From Halomonas sp. CUBES01 (GTDB lineage Bacteria > Pseudomonadota > Gammaproteobacteria > Pseudomonadales > Halomonadaceae): a stretch of DNA of 64,000 nucleotides. Below, piece after piece: positions 18,492 to 31,539 of the stretch. The translations under genes and the position numbers were made by a program. The number at the start of each line of letters is the position of its first letter. Position 1 is the stretch's first letter. The notes beneath the pieces were generated by a model. It saw nothing but the letters and a program-made list of their open reading frames with translations. It was not told where the DNA came from and did not search any database. Location: assembly GCF_020991005.1 (NCBI RefSeq), contig NZ_JAJLLW010000001.1, positions 62,001 to 126,000 of the forward strand, read 5' to 3'.

Positions 18492-19421
18492 ATGACGCGT
18501 AAACCTGCGCTGGGACGTGGACTGGATGCTCTGATTGGTGCCGGTGCCCGCCGCCGCGATAGCCTGGACGTTGCCACGGGCGCGTCTCCGACGCCGGTCG
18601 AAAGCGCGAGCACCCCAGAAGTGGCACCTGCACAGAGCGAGGAACGCCTCGAACGTCTACCGCTTGGCCAGCTTACGCGGGGTAAATATCAGCCACGCCG
18701 GGATATTCAGCCCGAAGCGCTCGAAGAGCTGGCCGATTCGATTCGTGCCCAAGGGGTCATGCAGCCCATCGTCGTGCGCCCGATCGGCCAGGATCGCTAC
18801 GAGATCGTGGCCGGTGAACGCCGCTGGCGTGCCGCACAGCTGGCCGAACTGGACGTTATCCCCGCAGTCATCCGCGATGTCAGCGATGAAGTCGCCCTCG
18901 CCCTGGCGCTGATCGAGAACATTCAGCGTGAAAACCTCAATGCCATTGAAGAAGCGCTGGCGCTGAAACGGTTAGGCGACGAGTTCGAGCTGACACAGCA
19001 GCAGATGGCCGATGCGGTGGGCAAGTCGCGCACCCAGGTCGCCAACCTGCTACGCCTGCTGGCGCTGGATAGCGAGGTTCAGACGCTGCTTGAACGCGGC
19101 GACCTGGATATGGGGCATGCGCGTGCCCTGCTGACGTTGAACAGCGCCCAGCAGCGTCAGGTCGCACATGAAGTCGTCAATAACGATCTCACCGTGCGTG
19201 CCACTGAGGCGCTGGTAAAAAAAATGCAAAGCCAGCCGGTAGCGCCACCGTCATCGAAACGCCAAACCAAAAGCGCAGATGTGGCGCGACTGGAAACCCA
19301 ACTGGGGGAACTGCTCGGTGCGCCGGTGTCCATTGATCATGGCCAGCGAGGCAAGGGAAAAGTCACGATTCGCTACACCAGCCTCGAAGAACTGGATGGT
19401 ATCCTGGGGCATATTAAATAG
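18492..19421 (+). CDS. parB: Chromosome-partitioning protein ParB (Spo0J)
   Basis: 309 aa from ATG 18492, 7 bases after GAGGG; an ATG two codons earlier is too close to it. The N-terminus KPALGRGLDALIG is the ParA-stimulating motif. The CTP-binding ParB/Srx domain includes GERRWRAAQLAEL and ENIQRENLNAIEEA. The helix-turn-helix LTQQQMADAVGKSRTQVANL follows, and the C-terminal dimerisation domain ends in YTSLEELDGILGHI. It loads on parS sites near the origin; none was recognised in the window. Confidence 0.97.
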   Translation: MTRKPALGRGLDALIGAGARRRDSLDVATGASPTPVESASTPEVAPAQSEERLERLPLGQLTRGKYQPRRDIQPEALEELADSIRAQGVMQPIVVRPIGQDRYEIVAGERRWRAAQLAELDVIPAVIRDVSDEVALALALIENIQRENLNAIEEALALKRLGDEFELTQQQMADAVGKSRTQVANLLRLLALDSEVQTLLERGDLDMGHARALLTLNSAQQRQVAHEVVNNDLTVRATEALVKKMQSQPVAPPSSKRQTKSADVARLETQLGELLGAPVSIDHGQRGKGKVTIRYTSLEELDGILGHIK

Positions 19422-19534
19422 CAGGCTTTGTATTTATCACTAGCAGGCTTATTAATAAAGCGACAAAAAACGACGATTTCTTCCCCTTTGGTCGCAGGAA
19501 ACTGCCCGAACGCGTGAAATACGCGCAACGTCGG

Positions 19535-19563
19535 TTGAAGGTGTGGTAGCCCTTCCCTATAAT
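19535..19563 (+). promoter_or_regulatory. Sigma70 promoter of the atp operon
   Basis: TTGAAG (19535-19540), a 17-base spacer and a perfect TATAAT (19558-19563), 55 bases before the likely atpI start. It lies in the parB-atpI gap, which otherwise shows only a repeated TAGCAGGCTT. Confidence 0.8.
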
Positions 19564-19618
19564 CGCGCAAGATTTGTGCAGGCTGCCCAAGGATGTTCAT
19601 GCCTGTGAACGTATTTCA

Positions 19619-20873
<1,255 letters not shown>

Positions 20874-20892
20874 CTAGAGCAATGCTTGCACG

Positions 20893-21180
<288 letters not shown>

Positions 21181-21190
21181 TGACAGCTTG

Positions 21191-21212
21191 ACCGAGCGGT
21201 ATCCCGCTCGGT
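21191..21212 (+). repeat. Hairpin between atpE and atpF
   Basis: Perfect 9-bp stem ACCGAGCGG / CCGCTCGGT with loop TATC; no T tract. Probably protects the atpE message or trims downstream expression. Confidence 0.65.
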
Positions 21213-21257
21213 TCTGTTTCACTCCGGTCGCCACGAACTTGTCAGAGGTACATCCCT

Positions 21258-21728
21258 GTGAATATCAACATGACGCTAATCGGACAGACGATCGCCTTCG
21301 CGATCTTTGTCTGGTTTTGCATAAAGTATGTGTGGCCGCCGATCAGCAACGCGCTTCATGAGCGTCAGAAAAAGATTGCTGATGGCCTGGACGCCGCTAG
21401 CCGTGCTTCGCGCGACCTTGAGGTCGCTCAAGAACAAGCCGAGCAGACGCTGCGTGAAAGTAAAGAACAGGCATCCCAGATCCTCGAGCAGGCCAATAAG
21501 CGCTCTGCCCAGATCGTTGAGGAAGCCCGCGAGCAGGCCCGCGCCGAAGGCGAGCGCCTGGTGGCAAGCGCCCGTTCCGAGATCGAGCAGGAAGTGAATC
21601 GCGCTAAAGAGGATCTTCGTTCCCAGGTCTCGCACCTTGCCATCATCGGTGCCGAGCGTGTCTTGGAAGCGTCGGTCGATGAACAAGCCCATCGCAAGTT
21701 ACTCGATGAGCTTGCTGCCGAACTGTAA
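21258..21728 (+). CDS. atpF: F1Fo ATP synthase subunit b
   Basis: 156 aa; GTG start. A single N-terminal membrane helix ([19 protein letters not shown]) is followed by a long charged coiled coil rich in Ala, Glu and Arg. Two copies form the peripheral stalk that holds F1 against rotation. Downstream atpH follows after 11 bases with AAGGAGGTGATCT. Confidence 0.97.
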   Translation: MNINMTLIGQTIAFAIFVWFCIKYVWPPISNALHERQKKIADGLDAASRASRDLEVAQEQAEQTLRESKEQASQILEQANKRSAQIVEEAREQARAEGERLVASARSEIEQEVNRAKEDLRSQVSHLAIIGAERVLEASVDEQAHRKLLDELAAEL

Positions 21729-21739
21729 GGAGGTGATCT

Positions 21740-22276
21740 ATGGCGGAATTACTGACCGTCGCTCGTCCTTACGCTAAGGCGGCGTTTGAATACGCGCGTG
21801 ATCATGAGGCGCTGGATAGCTGGTCGAAAGCGCTTGACCTATTGAGCCAAGCCGTTACCCACAGTGACGTGCATCGTCTGTTGAGCAGTCCGAAACTAGC
21901 GGCTGAGCAGAAGGCCGAGTTGCTGGCGGGCATGTTGCCCGAAGATGGCGACAGTGCCCTGCGCCGGTTCTTGGATACGCTGGCAGACGAAGGTCGACTC
22001 CATGCCCTGCCCTCAATGTCTGATCAGTTCGAGCGCCTGCGCGCCGAACATGAACAGCGGGTTGAGGTGCTGGTGACATCGGCCTACAAGCTTGATAGCA
22101 AGCAGAAGACCAAGCTAAAGAACGCGCTCAAGAAACGTCTGAATCGCGAAATCTCCATTACCACTCAGGTGGATAAAACGCTGATTGGCGGCGTTATCCT
22201 GCGTGCCGGCGATACCGTCATCGACGGATCGGTACGTGGTCGACTGAACCGCCTAACTGACGCGCTAACCGCTTGA
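21740..22276 (+). CDS. atpH: F1Fo ATP synthase subunit delta
   Basis: 178 aa; excellent ribosome-binding site AAGGAGGTGATCT. N-terminal [15 protein letters not shown] and C-terminal [21 protein letters not shown] are the OSCP/delta signatures. It links the peripheral stalk to the top of F1. Confidence 0.97.
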   Translation: MAELLTVARPYAKAAFEYARDHEALDSWSKALDLLSQAVTHSDVHRLLSSPKLAAEQKAELLAGMLPEDGDSALRRFLDTLADEGRLHALPSMSDQFERLRAEHEQRVEVLVTSAYKLDSKQKTKLKNALKKRLNREISITTQVDKTLIGGVILRAGDTVIDGSVRGRLNRLTDALTA

Positions 22277-22292
22277 GTCTGAGGGACATGGC

Positions 22293-23837
22293 ATGCAGCA
22301 ACTGAATCCTTCCGAGATCAGCGACATCATCAAGCAGCGAATCGAAAAGCTTGACGTCGCATCCGAAGCCCGTAACGAGGGCACCATCGTCAGCGTTTCC
22401 GACGGTATCGTGAAAGTTCACGGCCTCGAAGACGCGATGTTTGGTGAAATGATCGAATTCCCCAACAGCATCTTTGGCATGGTACTCAACCTGGAGCGTG
22501 ACTCCGTGGGTGCCGTGGTGCTGGGTGACTACCTGAAACTTGAAGAGGGCATGACCGCCAAGTGTACCGGTCGCATCCTCGAAGTGCCGGTAGGCCCCGA
22601 GTTGATTGGCCGCGTGGTCGATGCGCTGGGTAATCCCATCGACGGCAAGGGCGATATCAACGCCAAGATGACCGATGCGGTGGAAAAGGTCGCCCCGGGT
22701 GTTATCACCCGCCAGTCGGTCGATGAGCCGATTCAAACCGGCCTGAAGTCCATCGACTCCATGGTGCCGATCGGCCGTGGTCAGCGTGAGCTGATCATCG
22801 GTGACCGTCAGATCGGTAAATCCGCCATTGCCATTGATGCCATCATCAACCAAAAAGGCAAGGGCGTGACCTGTGTGTATGTGGCGATCGGTCAGAAGCA
22901 GTCGACCATCGCCAACGTGGTACGCAAGCTCGAAGAGCACGGCGCCATGGAGCACACCATCATCGTCGCGGCCGGCGCTGCCGACCCGGCGCCGATGCAG
23001 TTCCTGGCCGCGTATTCCGGCTGCACCATGGGCGAATACTTCCGCGACCGCGGTGAAGACGCGCTGATCGTCTATGATGATCTTTCCAAGCAGGCTGTGG
23101 CCTACCGCCAGGTATCGCTGCTGCTGCGTCGTCCGCCGGGTCGTGAAGCCTATCCGGGTGACGTCTTCTATCTCCACTCGCGTCTGCTCGAACGGGCCGC
23201 CCGCGTGAACGTCGACTACGTCGAGAAGTTTACCGGCGGCGAAGTGACAGGCAAGACCGGTTCCTTGACCGCGCTGCCGATCATCGAAACCCAGGGTGGT
23301 GACGTATCGGCGTTCGTTCCGACCAACGTGATCTCAATCACCGACGGTCAGATCTTCCTGGAAACCAACCTGTTCAACTCAGGTATCCGTCCGGCGATCA
23401 ACGCCGGTCTGTCGGTTTCCCGTGTGGGTGGCTCGGCACAGACCAAGATCATCAAGAAGCTCGGCGGCAGCGTCCGTCTGGCCCTGGCTCAGTACCGCGA
23501 ACTGGCGGCGTTCTCGCAGTTTGCTTCTGACCTTGATGAAGCCACGCGCAAGCAGCTCGAGCACGGTCAACGTGTCACCGAGCTGATGAAGCAGAACCAG
23601 TACTCGCCGATGTCGGTCGCCGAGATGGCGCTTACGCTGTACGCCGCCAACGAAGGGCACCTGGATGATGTTGACGTGAATAAAGTGCTGGACTTCGAAC
23701 GTGCCCTGCACGATTACATGAAGTCCGAGCACGGCGATTTGCTCGACAAGATCAACCAGACCGGCGACTACAACGACGAGATCAAGGACGGCTTGAAGTC
23801 AGGTCTCGAGAAGTTCAAGGCGACTCAGAGCTGGTAA
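22293..23837 (+). CDS. atpA: F1Fo ATP synthase subunit alpha
   Basis: 514 aa, full length. P-loop GDRQIGKSA (a Thr-to-Ile and Thr-to-Ser variant of the E. coli GDRQTGKTA; within known variation), the arginine finger region in [12 protein letters not shown], and the C-terminal [11 protein letters not shown]. Three alpha subunits alternate with beta in F1 and bind regulatory nucleotide. 16 bases after atpH. Confidence 0.98.
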   Translation: MQQLNPSEISDIIKQRIEKLDVASEARNEGTIVSVSDGIVKVHGLEDAMFGEMIEFPNSIFGMVLNLERDSVGAVVLGDYLKLEEGMTAKCTGRILEVPVGPELIGRVVDALGNPIDGKGDINAKMTDAVEKVAPGVITRQSVDEPIQTGLKSIDSMVPIGRGQRELIIGDRQIGKSAIAIDAIINQKGKGVTCVYVAIGQKQSTIANVVRKLEEHGAMEHTIIVAAGAADPAPMQFLAAYSGCTMGEYFRDRGEDALIVYDDLSKQAVAYRQVSLLLRRPPGREAYPGDVFYLHSRLLERAARVNVDYVEKFTGGEVTGKTGSLTALPIIETQGGDVSAFVPTNVISITDGQIFLETNLFNSGIRPAINAGLSVSRVGGSAQTKIIKKLGGSVRLALAQYRELAAFSQFASDLDEATRKQLEHGQRVTELMKQNQYSPMSVAEMALTLYAANEGHLDDVDVNKVLDFERALHDYMKSEHGDLLDKINQTGDYNDEIKDGLKSGLEKFKATQSW

Positions 23838-23905
23838 TGCCCCAGCCCGTCTTGTCAGGCGGGCTTGCATGCTTTCTGAGAGCCACGAACGAAAGGTAGA
23901 TCGCT

Positions 23906-24793
23906 ATGGCAGCTGCAAAAGAGATACGCACCCAGATCGGGAGCATTAAAAATACGCAGAAGATCACCAGCGCCATGGAAATGGTGGCTGCATCGAAAAT
24001 GCGTAAAGCGCAAGAGCTGATGAAGGCTAGCCAGCCTTACGCCAAGCAGATCCGCAACGTGGTCAGCCACTTGGCCGATGCCAACCCTGAATACCGCCAC
24101 GACTATATGCTCGAGCGGAGCGAGGTGAAGCGGGTCGGTTACATTGTGGTATCCACTGACCGTGGTTTGTGCGGCGGTTTGAACCACAACCTGTTCAAGG
24201 CCGTGGTAAAAGACGCCAAGGCCTGGCATCAGGAAGGCGCTGGGCTTGACTTCTGCGCCCTGGGCTCAAAGGCCAGCGGCTTTTTCCGCAACTATGGCGG
24301 CAACCTGGTGGCCGCCAAGAGCGGATTGGGTGAGTCGCCGACGGTCGAGGGTCTGATTGGCAGCATCAAGGTCATGCTCGAAGCGTACGATGAAGGCCGT
24401 ATTGACCGTCTGTACGTGGTGCATAACGAGTTTATCAACACCATGACCCAACAGCCGGTGGTACGTCAGCTTCTTCCGCTGACGTCGGATATTGGCGAAG
24501 ACGCAGAGCAGGACGACGAAAACGCCCGTCCCGGAAGCTGGGACTACCTGTATGAGCCGGATGCCAAGGCGTTGTTGGATAGCCTGTTGATTCGTTTCAT
24601 TGAATCGCAGGTGTATCAGGCGGTCGTGGAAAATGGGGCCTGCGAGCAGGCAGCCCGGATGATCGCCATGAAGAGCGCTACCGATAACGCAGGCAATCTG
24701 ATTGACGATCTGGAAATGGTCTACAACAAGGCCCGCCAGGCCGCCATTACCCAGGAAATTTCCGAGATCGTCGGCGGCGCTGCTGCCGTATAA
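23906..24793 (+). CDS. atpG: F1Fo ATP synthase subunit gamma
   Basis: 295 aa, slightly longer than E. coli (287). N-terminal rotor helix [20 protein letters not shown] and C-terminal [16 protein letters not shown] are the conserved coiled-coil parts; [15 protein letters not shown] is the family signature. An acidic insertion near residue 195 ([14 protein letters not shown]) fits a halophile. It is the central rotor shaft. Confidence 0.97.
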   Translation: MAAAKEIRTQIGSIKNTQKITSAMEMVAASKMRKAQELMKASQPYAKQIRNVVSHLADANPEYRHDYMLERSEVKRVGYIVVSTDRGLCGGLNHNLFKAVVKDAKAWHQEGAGLDFCALGSKASGFFRNYGGNLVAAKSGLGESPTVEGLIGSIKVMLEAYDEGRIDRLYVVHNEFINTMTQQPVVRQLLPLTSDIGEDAEQDDENARPGSWDYLYEPDAKALLDSLLIRFIESQVYQAVVENGACEQAARMIAMKSATDNAGNLIDDLEMVYNKARQAAITQEISEIVGGAAAV

Positions 24794-24800
24794 CGCCTAG

Positions 24801-26246
<1,446 letters not shown>

Positions 26247-26270
26247 TCCCGTCCATTAGGGGGATTCGCT

Positions 26271-26699
26271 ATGGCGAATAGCTTCACTTGCAATATCGTC
26301 AGCGCTGAAGCGTCCATCTACTCGGGAACGGTCGAGATGGTGGTTGCGTCTGGCATCACGGGCGATCTGGGGATTTTACCCGGACACGCCCCGCTGTTGA
26401 CGGAACTCAAGCCTGGACCGGTACGGGTGATTCACGATGGCGGCGAAGAAGAACACTTCTTCGTCACGGGGGGCTTCATGGAAGTCCAACCCAACATTGT
26501 GACCGTTTTGGCTGACGCCGCCTCGCGGGCCAGCGACCTCAACGAGGCGGCTGCCGAAGAAGCGCGTCAGCAAGCGCTGAAAGCGTTTAACGACAAGTCG
26601 TCCGAGCTCGACTATACCCGGGCTGCCGCGGAACTTGCCGAAGCCGTTGCCCAGCTGCGCACGATCCAGCAGCTGCGCAAGAAGGCGGGGAAAGGCTAA
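26271..26699 (+). CDS. atpC: F1Fo ATP synthase subunit epsilon
   Basis: 142 aa; N-terminal beta sandwich ([19 protein letters not shown]) and a C-terminal helical hairpin ([16 protein letters not shown]) that can inhibit ATP hydrolysis. Last gene of the operon, followed by a strong terminator. Confidence 0.97.
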   Translation: MANSFTCNIVSAEASIYSGTVEMVVASGITGDLGILPGHAPLLTELKPGPVRVIHDGGEEEHFFVTGGFMEVQPNIVTVLADAASRASDLNEAAAEEARQQALKAFNDKSSELDYTRAAAELAEAVAQLRTIQQLRKKAGKG

Positions 26700-26723
26700 C
26701 CGCCCCGTCTGGCGATTACGACG

Positions 26724-26767
26724 ACGCCCCTTGATCCTGTCGCCAGGTTCAAGGGGCGTTTTTTTTT
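26724..26767 (+). terminator. Rho-independent terminator of the atp operon
   Basis: 11-bp stem ACGCCCCTTGA / TCAAGGGGCGT with a 14-base loop, then nine T. Confidence 0.93.
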
Positions 26768-26832
26768 GTCTGGTAGTATGGCGTATGGGAATATCGGCGG
26801 CGGAGCGCTCGTCAGGGTAAAGGGGAAATGCC

Positions 26833-28215
26833 ATGTCATTGAATGATGAAACCTTGCAAGCATTGAAGACGGAGCTTGTTGACGAGCTGAGAAAGGAAGC
26901 GCCCGACAAGACAATGCTGTCAGAACGCCTGTCCGAAATTCGCTCGGCGGATATTGGTGAGGTGCTTGAACAACTCATCGAGGACGATGAAGCGTTGAGC
27001 GACGCACTGGCGTTACTCGATAGCCTGTCGACCGAGCGTGCCGCCAACGTGCTGGGCTATCTGCCCGGCGAAAGTCAGTTGGAAGTGGTCGGTGGACTTT
27101 CGGATACCCATGTCCTGAAGCTGCTGGAGGAAATGGGTTCGGACGAACGGGCCGACCTGTTTAACCTGCTCGACGAAGACCGCCGTGAGGCATTGCTCCG
27201 GCGCATGGCGCACCAGGAACGCGAAGACCTCAAACGGTTGGCCAGCTACGAAGAGGGTACCGCCGGGGCCATCATGACCTCGGACTACGTGGCCATTGCC
27301 AGCGGCATGACGGTTTCCCAGGCCATGATGCGCGTGCGCCAGACTGCCCCCGACGCGGAGACCGTCTATCAGCTCTATGTGCTGGACAGCGACGGCCAAC
27401 TGATAGGCACTATGTCGTTGCGTCAACTGATGGTCGCGCGGCCAGGCGCGCTGGTCGACGACATCATGATCAAGGACGTGATCAGTACACCGGTGGATAA
27501 AGCGCAGGAAGACGTGGCCAGAATCGTGGCCCGCTATGACCTGCTGGCGGTGCCGGTAATCGATGCCGATGAGCGCATGGTGGGTATTGTGACCCACGAC
27601 GACGCCATGGACGTTGCCGAGTCGGAAGCGACAGAAGATATCCACAAGGGGATGTCCATCGGCCAGTTGGAGGACGGGGTCAGCCGGGTGCCGCTATGGT
27701 CGCTGTACCGCAAGCGGGTGTTCTGGCTGGTGTTGCTGGTGTTTGCCAACCTGTTTTCCGGCGCGGGGATTGCCTACTTTGAAGACACCATCGCCGCCCA
27801 GGTGGCGCTGGTGTTCTTTCTGCCGCTACTGATCGGCAGCGGCGGGAATGCCGGCGCCCAGGCGGCGACCCTGATGGTGCGCGGGATGGCGACCGGTGAC
27901 GTTGGCGTGAAGGACTGGGGAAAGATGCTGGGCCGCGAACTGCTGGTGGCCGGCTCGCTCGGGATTACCATGGCCATTGCCGTGGCGCCCATCGGAGTGA
28001 TTCGCGGCGGCGAGGCGGTGGCCGTTATCGTCGCGCTGAGCATGGTGACCATCGTATTGTTCGGCAGCCTCATTGGCATGTGTCTGCCGTTCGTGCTGGA
28101 GCGCTTCAAGGTGGATCCGGCCACGGCATCGGCGCCGCTGGTGACGACGCTGATTGATGCCTCGGGGGTACTGATTTACTTCAGCATTGCGACCGCCATT
28201 CTCAGCCCGCTTTGA
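26833..28215 (+). CDS. mgtE: Magnesium transporter MgtE
   Basis: 460 aa, normal for MgtE. N-terminal helical domain (residues 1-130), two CBS domains (about 135-260, starting after GTAGAIMTSDYVAI) that sense cytosolic Mg2+, then a connecting helix and five membrane helices. Pore signatures LLIGSGGNAGAQAATLMVRG and APLVTTLIDASG are present. It is a gated Mg2+ channel. It is convergent with the CDF gene, 7 bases apart. Confidence 0.96.
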   Translation: MSLNDETLQALKTELVDELRKEAPDKTMLSERLSEIRSADIGEVLEQLIEDDEALSDALALLDSLSTERAANVLGYLPGESQLEVVGGLSDTHVLKLLEEMGSDERADLFNLLDEDRREALLRRMAHQEREDLKRLASYEEGTAGAIMTSDYVAIASGMTVSQAMMRVRQTAPDAETVYQLYVLDSDGQLIGTMSLRQLMVARPGALVDDIMIKDVISTPVDKAQEDVARIVARYDLLAVPVIDADERMVGIVTHDDAMDVAESEATEDIHKGMSIGQLEDGVSRVPLWSLYRKRVFWLVLLVFANLFSGAGIAYFEDTIAAQVALVFFLPLLIGSGGNAGAQAATLMVRGMATGDVGVKDWGKMLGRELLVAGSLGITMAIAVAPIGVIRGGEAVAVIVALSMVTIVLFGSLIGMCLPFVLERFKVDPATASAPLVTTLIDASGVLIYFSIATAILSPL

Positions 28216-28222
28216 CAGACGC

Positions 28223-29416
28223 CTAGCGCATGCTGTAGCTGGCGGCGCGGGTAATGAACAACACTTCCACATTGCCCAGCCACTCGATATCACTGGCCAG
28301 CGCTTTCAACTGGCTGGCCAGGCATTGGGGGGGCTGATGGACGGCATCGCCAATGATCAGCGACACCGATATTTTATCGTTCAGATAATGCAGCTGCAGC
28401 TCGCTGAGCGTGCGCCATACCGGATGTTTGTACCAGCGCGCGTCCAGCGCTGCCTCGACTTCCGGGCGAAGTGGCAGGCCGGGCAGGCGGCTTGGGTCAC
28501 CCTCACCGGCGTCGTCCTCGGGGTCGATATGGAAGATCACGTCGGTCAACGCCGGGAACTGATGGCGCAGCCGGCGGCTGACCTCGTTACCGATCTCGTG
28601 GGCTTCGGATACGGTAATCTTGGGGCCGACCACAATGTGCAGGTCGACCATCACCCAGCCGGCGGACTGGCGGGTACGCAGGTCGTGCACGCTATCCACG
28701 CCGGGCACCCCACAGGCAACATCGTGCATCTGTTGCTGGGCATCTTCGGGCAGGGCGGTATCCACCAGCTCACGAGCCGATTCCCAAAGCAGGTCCCAGC
28801 CCACCTTGCCGACCAGCAGCCCGACGATGATGGCGGCCACGGCGTCAAGCCACCCCAGGCCGAACTGGGCGCCTAGCAGCGCGATCAGCACGACGGCAGT
28901 GGACAGTGCATCGCTGCGTGAATGCCAGGCGTTGGCCTCGAGCAGTTTAGAGCCGTAGCGCTTGGCGATGCGCATGGTATAGCGGTAGATCCATTCCTTG
29001 GCGAACAGCGCGACAATGGTGATGACGATGGCGACAAGCCCCGGGGCGGAGACATGCGTACCGCTGAACAGCCGATCCAGGCTCGACCAGGCGATACCCC
29101 CGGCGACAAAGATCAGCACGCTCCCCAGTAATAGCGTGGTAAGGGTTTCGATGCGGCCGTGGCCGTAATGATGGTCTTCATCGGGTGCCTGGCGGCCGTA
29201 GTGAATCGCCGCCAGCACAAAGCCGTCGGTGATCAGGTCAGAAAATGAATGAACCGCATCGGCGACCAGCGCCGCTGAGCCTACCCAGAAGCCGACGAGG
29301 AATTTCACGATGCCCAGCAGCCCATCCAGCCAGGCGCCGATGTACGTAACGCGCTTGGCCTCGCGGCTTTGCAACTGCGGATCCTGGCTTATCGAGGAGT
29401 CGACGCTCTGAGTCAT
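28223..29416 (-). CDS. Cation diffusion facilitator, probable Zn/divalent metal exporter
   Basis: 397 aa from ATG 29416. Six membrane helices. Metal-site residues are His56-x3-Asp60 in VADAVHSFSD and His165-x3-Asp169 in NAWHSRSD, the H-D/H-D arrangement usual for zinc-type exporters rather than the all-Asp site of FieF. A His-rich loop (DEDHHYGHGR) follows helix 2. The cytoplasmic metallochaperone-like domain is followed by an extra C-terminal region of about 100 residues (from EDDAGEGDPSRLPG) that is not part of the basic CDF fold and resembles a second ferredoxin-like domain. Likely antiports metal for protons. Exact metal unknown. Confidence 0.88.
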   Translation of the reverse strand: MTQSVDSSISQDPQLQSREAKRVTYIGAWLDGLLGIVKFLVGFWVGSAALVADAVHSFSDLITDGFVLAAIHYGRQAPDEDHHYGHGRIETLTTLLLGSVLIFVAGGIAWSSLDRLFSGTHVSAPGLVAIVITIVALFAKEWIYRYTMRIAKRYGSKLLEANAWHSRSDALSTAVVLIALLGAQFGLGWLDAVAAIIVGLLVGKVGWDLLWESARELVDTALPEDAQQQMHDVACGVPGVDSVHDLRTRQSAGWVMVDLHIVVGPKITVSEAHEIGNEVSRRLRHQFPALTDVIFHIDPEDDAGEGDPSRLPGLPLRPEVEAALDARWYKHPVWRTLSELQLHYLNDKISVSLIIGDAVHQPPQCLASQLKALASDIEWLGNVEVLFITRAASYSMR

Positions 29417-29603
29417 GAGGTACCTTGAAGGAACGCACATTGGCTAATAGGCCGACATTGTAGCGCACTCACCCGCGTGCCCTATAGTCCTTCGCTTTAT
29501 CGATCGTCTCGGGCCGCCATGCCAATGGCGGACAAGCTTCGCAGGGATGTGTATCCTTAGGCGCCATTCACTCCCTCAATCAAGGTATCAATGAGGATCC
29601 CCC

Positions 29604-30404
29604 ATGGATTGGCTTCAGATTGTGGTACTCGCCCTGGTTCAGGGGGTCTCCGAATTTCTGCCGGTGTCCAGCTCCGCCCATTTGATCCTGGTGCCGGTAC
29701 TCACCGAGTGGCAGGATCAGGGGCTGGCGTTCGACGTGGCGCTGCATCTGGGGAGCCTGATGGCCGTGGTGATCTATTTTCGCCGCGAACTGTGGCAGAT
29801 GATGACAAGCTGCATGGCGGCGGTAAAAGGGCAACGGGTCGATCACGATGCGCGCCTGGCCGGCTGGGTGGTCATTGCCACGCTGCCGGTCTGCATCGTG
29901 GGGTTCCTTCTGCGCGACGTGGTGGCGGACTACATGCGTTCTCCGCTGATCATTGGCGTGAGCCTGATCGTCTTTGGTCTGTGGCTTGGCTATGCCGACT
30001 GGCGCAAGCGCGGCACGCGCAGCGAGTACCAACTCACACTTAACGACGCGCTGTTGATTGGCGGGGCCCAGGCGCTGGCGCTGATTCCCGGCACGTCGCG
30101 CTCCGGGGTCACCATGACCGCAGCGCTGATGCTGGGAATGAGTCGCGAGGGTGCGGCGCGCTTTTCCTTCCTGCTCTCGATACCGGTGATTGTGCTGGCC
30201 GGCGGTCTGGAGGCGCTGGAACTCATCGGCCAGCCCAATCCTGTCGACGCGTGGGCAATGGTGGCCGGCGCACTGCTCTCCGGGGTGAGCGCCTACGCCT
30301 GTATTCACTTTTTTCTGGCGCTGATCAAGCGGATGGGGATGCAGCCCTTCGTGCTATATCGCGTGCTTTTTGGCATTTGGCTGCTATGGTTCTTTCATGG
30401 TTAG
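29604..30404 (+). CDS. uppP: Undecaprenyl-diphosphatase UppP (BacA)
   Basis: 266 aa polytopic membrane protein. Motif 1 GVSEFLPVSSSAHLIL (residues 15-30) and motif 2 LIPGTSRSGVTMTAALMLGMSR hold the catalytic Glu, Ser and Arg. It dephosphorylates undecaprenyl diphosphate for reuse as the carrier of peptidoglycan and other polymers. Start is followed shortly by apbE and glmU, so a wall-precursor context fits. Confidence 0.97.
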   Translation: MDWLQIVVLALVQGVSEFLPVSSSAHLILVPVLTEWQDQGLAFDVALHLGSLMAVVIYFRRELWQMMTSCMAAVKGQRVDHDARLAGWVVIATLPVCIVGFLLRDVVADYMRSPLIIGVSLIVFGLWLGYADWRKRGTRSEYQLTLNDALLIGGAQALALIPGTSRSGVTMTAALMLGMSREGAARFSFLLSIPVIVLAGGLEALELIGQPNPVDAWAMVAGALLSGVSAYACIHFFLALIKRMGMQPFVLYRVLFGIWLLWFFHG

Positions 30405-30416
30405 GGTGGGGTCACG

Positions 30417-31538
30417 ATGATGCGAGAAAAGCGTACTTGGCGGCACGATGGCGTGCTGCTCATGGTGCTGCTGGTCATGCTGGCAGGCTGTTCGGAAACG
30501 GATCGGCCGCTGGAATCACCGGTCAAACTGGAAGGTAATATCTTCGGCACCTTCTACCAGGTGACCATGGTCGACAGGCTGACCCAGGGGCAGGTCAACG
30601 AGCTCGAAGCGGGGATCAAGACGGAACTGGAAAGCGTGGATCAGTCCATGTCGACATACCGTGACGACGCGGAGCTGATGGCTTTCAATCAGGCCCCGTT
30701 GGGCGAGTGGCAGCCGTTGTCCGATGGCCTCATCGACGTATTGGCGATCAGCCAGTCGATTGCCGAGGCAAGTAACGGCGCCTTTGACATCACCGTTGGT
30801 GACCTGGTCAACCTGTGGAGTTTTGGCCCTGAGGCGCGGCCCGAAGAAGTGCCCTCGGATCAGGAACTTAACGAACGCCTGGCGCGGGTGGGCCATGATG
30901 CTATCGACCTTGATCTGCAAGCACTTGAGGCGCGGCGCACACGGGATGTGTTTGTTGACCTCTCGGCCATTGCCAAGGGCCATGCTACCGACCGCGTGGC
31001 GGCGTATCTGGATCAGCAGGGGATCGAGAATTACCTGGTCAACCTGGGCGGGGACTTGATTACCCAAGGCTACCGTGACGTGGACGAGCAGACCGCCTGG
31101 CGCGTCGGTATCGAAGTCCCCGAAAACGGCCTGCAACGCGCCCAGCATGTACTGCCTCTTGAGTCGATCTCGGTGGCGACGTCGGGGGATTATCGGCATT
31201 ACTTTGAAGCTGGCGGCCAGCGCTACTCGCATACCATCGATCCGCGTACCGGTCGGCCGATTACCCACGATCTGGCCTCCGTGTCGGTCTTTCATCCCTC
31301 CAATGCCTGGGCTGACGGCTGGGCCACGGCGCTGGACGTGGCAGGCGATGAGGAAGGCATGGCCATGGCCCGCGAACATGACCTGAATGTCCTGATGCTG
31401 GTGCGCGATGGTGACCAATGGCGAAGCGTGGCCAGTCCCGCCTTTGCCCGCTATTTTGGCGATGAGCTCGTCGATTCCTTGGGAATAGAAATTGCGGTTG
31501 CCCGCACGGACGAACGCGAAACCGCGACAGGTGATTAA
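30417..31538 (+). CDS. apbE: FAD:protein FMN transferase (lipoprotein)
   Basis: 373 aa. Lipobox MLAGC (Cys25) anchors it to the membrane on the periplasmic side. DLSAIAKGHATDRVA and YSHTIDPRTGRPI are the FAD- and Mg2+-binding signatures. ApbE attaches FMN covalently to Thr of Na+-NQR or Rnf subunits and other flavoproteins; those partners lie outside this window. Only 12 bases after uppP and one base before glmU. Confidence 0.95.
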   Translation: MMREKRTWRHDGVLLMVLLVMLAGCSETDRPLESPVKLEGNIFGTFYQVTMVDRLTQGQVNELEAGIKTELESVDQSMSTYRDDAELMAFNQAPLGEWQPLSDGLIDVLAISQSIAEASNGAFDITVGDLVNLWSFGPEARPEEVPSDQELNERLARVGHDAIDLDLQALEARRTRDVFVDLSAIAKGHATDRVAAYLDQQGIENYLVNLGGDLITQGYRDVDEQTAWRVGIEVPENGLQRAQHVLPLESISVATSGDYRHYFEAGGQRYSHTIDPRTGRPITHDLASVSVFHPSNAWADGWATALDVAGDEEGMAMAREHDLNVLMLVRDGDQWRSVASPAFARYFGDELVDSLGIEIAVARTDERETATGD

Positions 31539-31539
31539 C

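Noticed and set aside
14628-19421. parS site near parAB
   Set aside because: No 16-mer resembling TGTTTCACGTGAAACA was seen by eye; partial CACGT matches at 14850 and 16410 are too weak.
22218-23177. Long minus-strand open frame (319 codons) opposite atpA
   Set aside because: Shadow of atpA; no recognisable domain and no operon logic.
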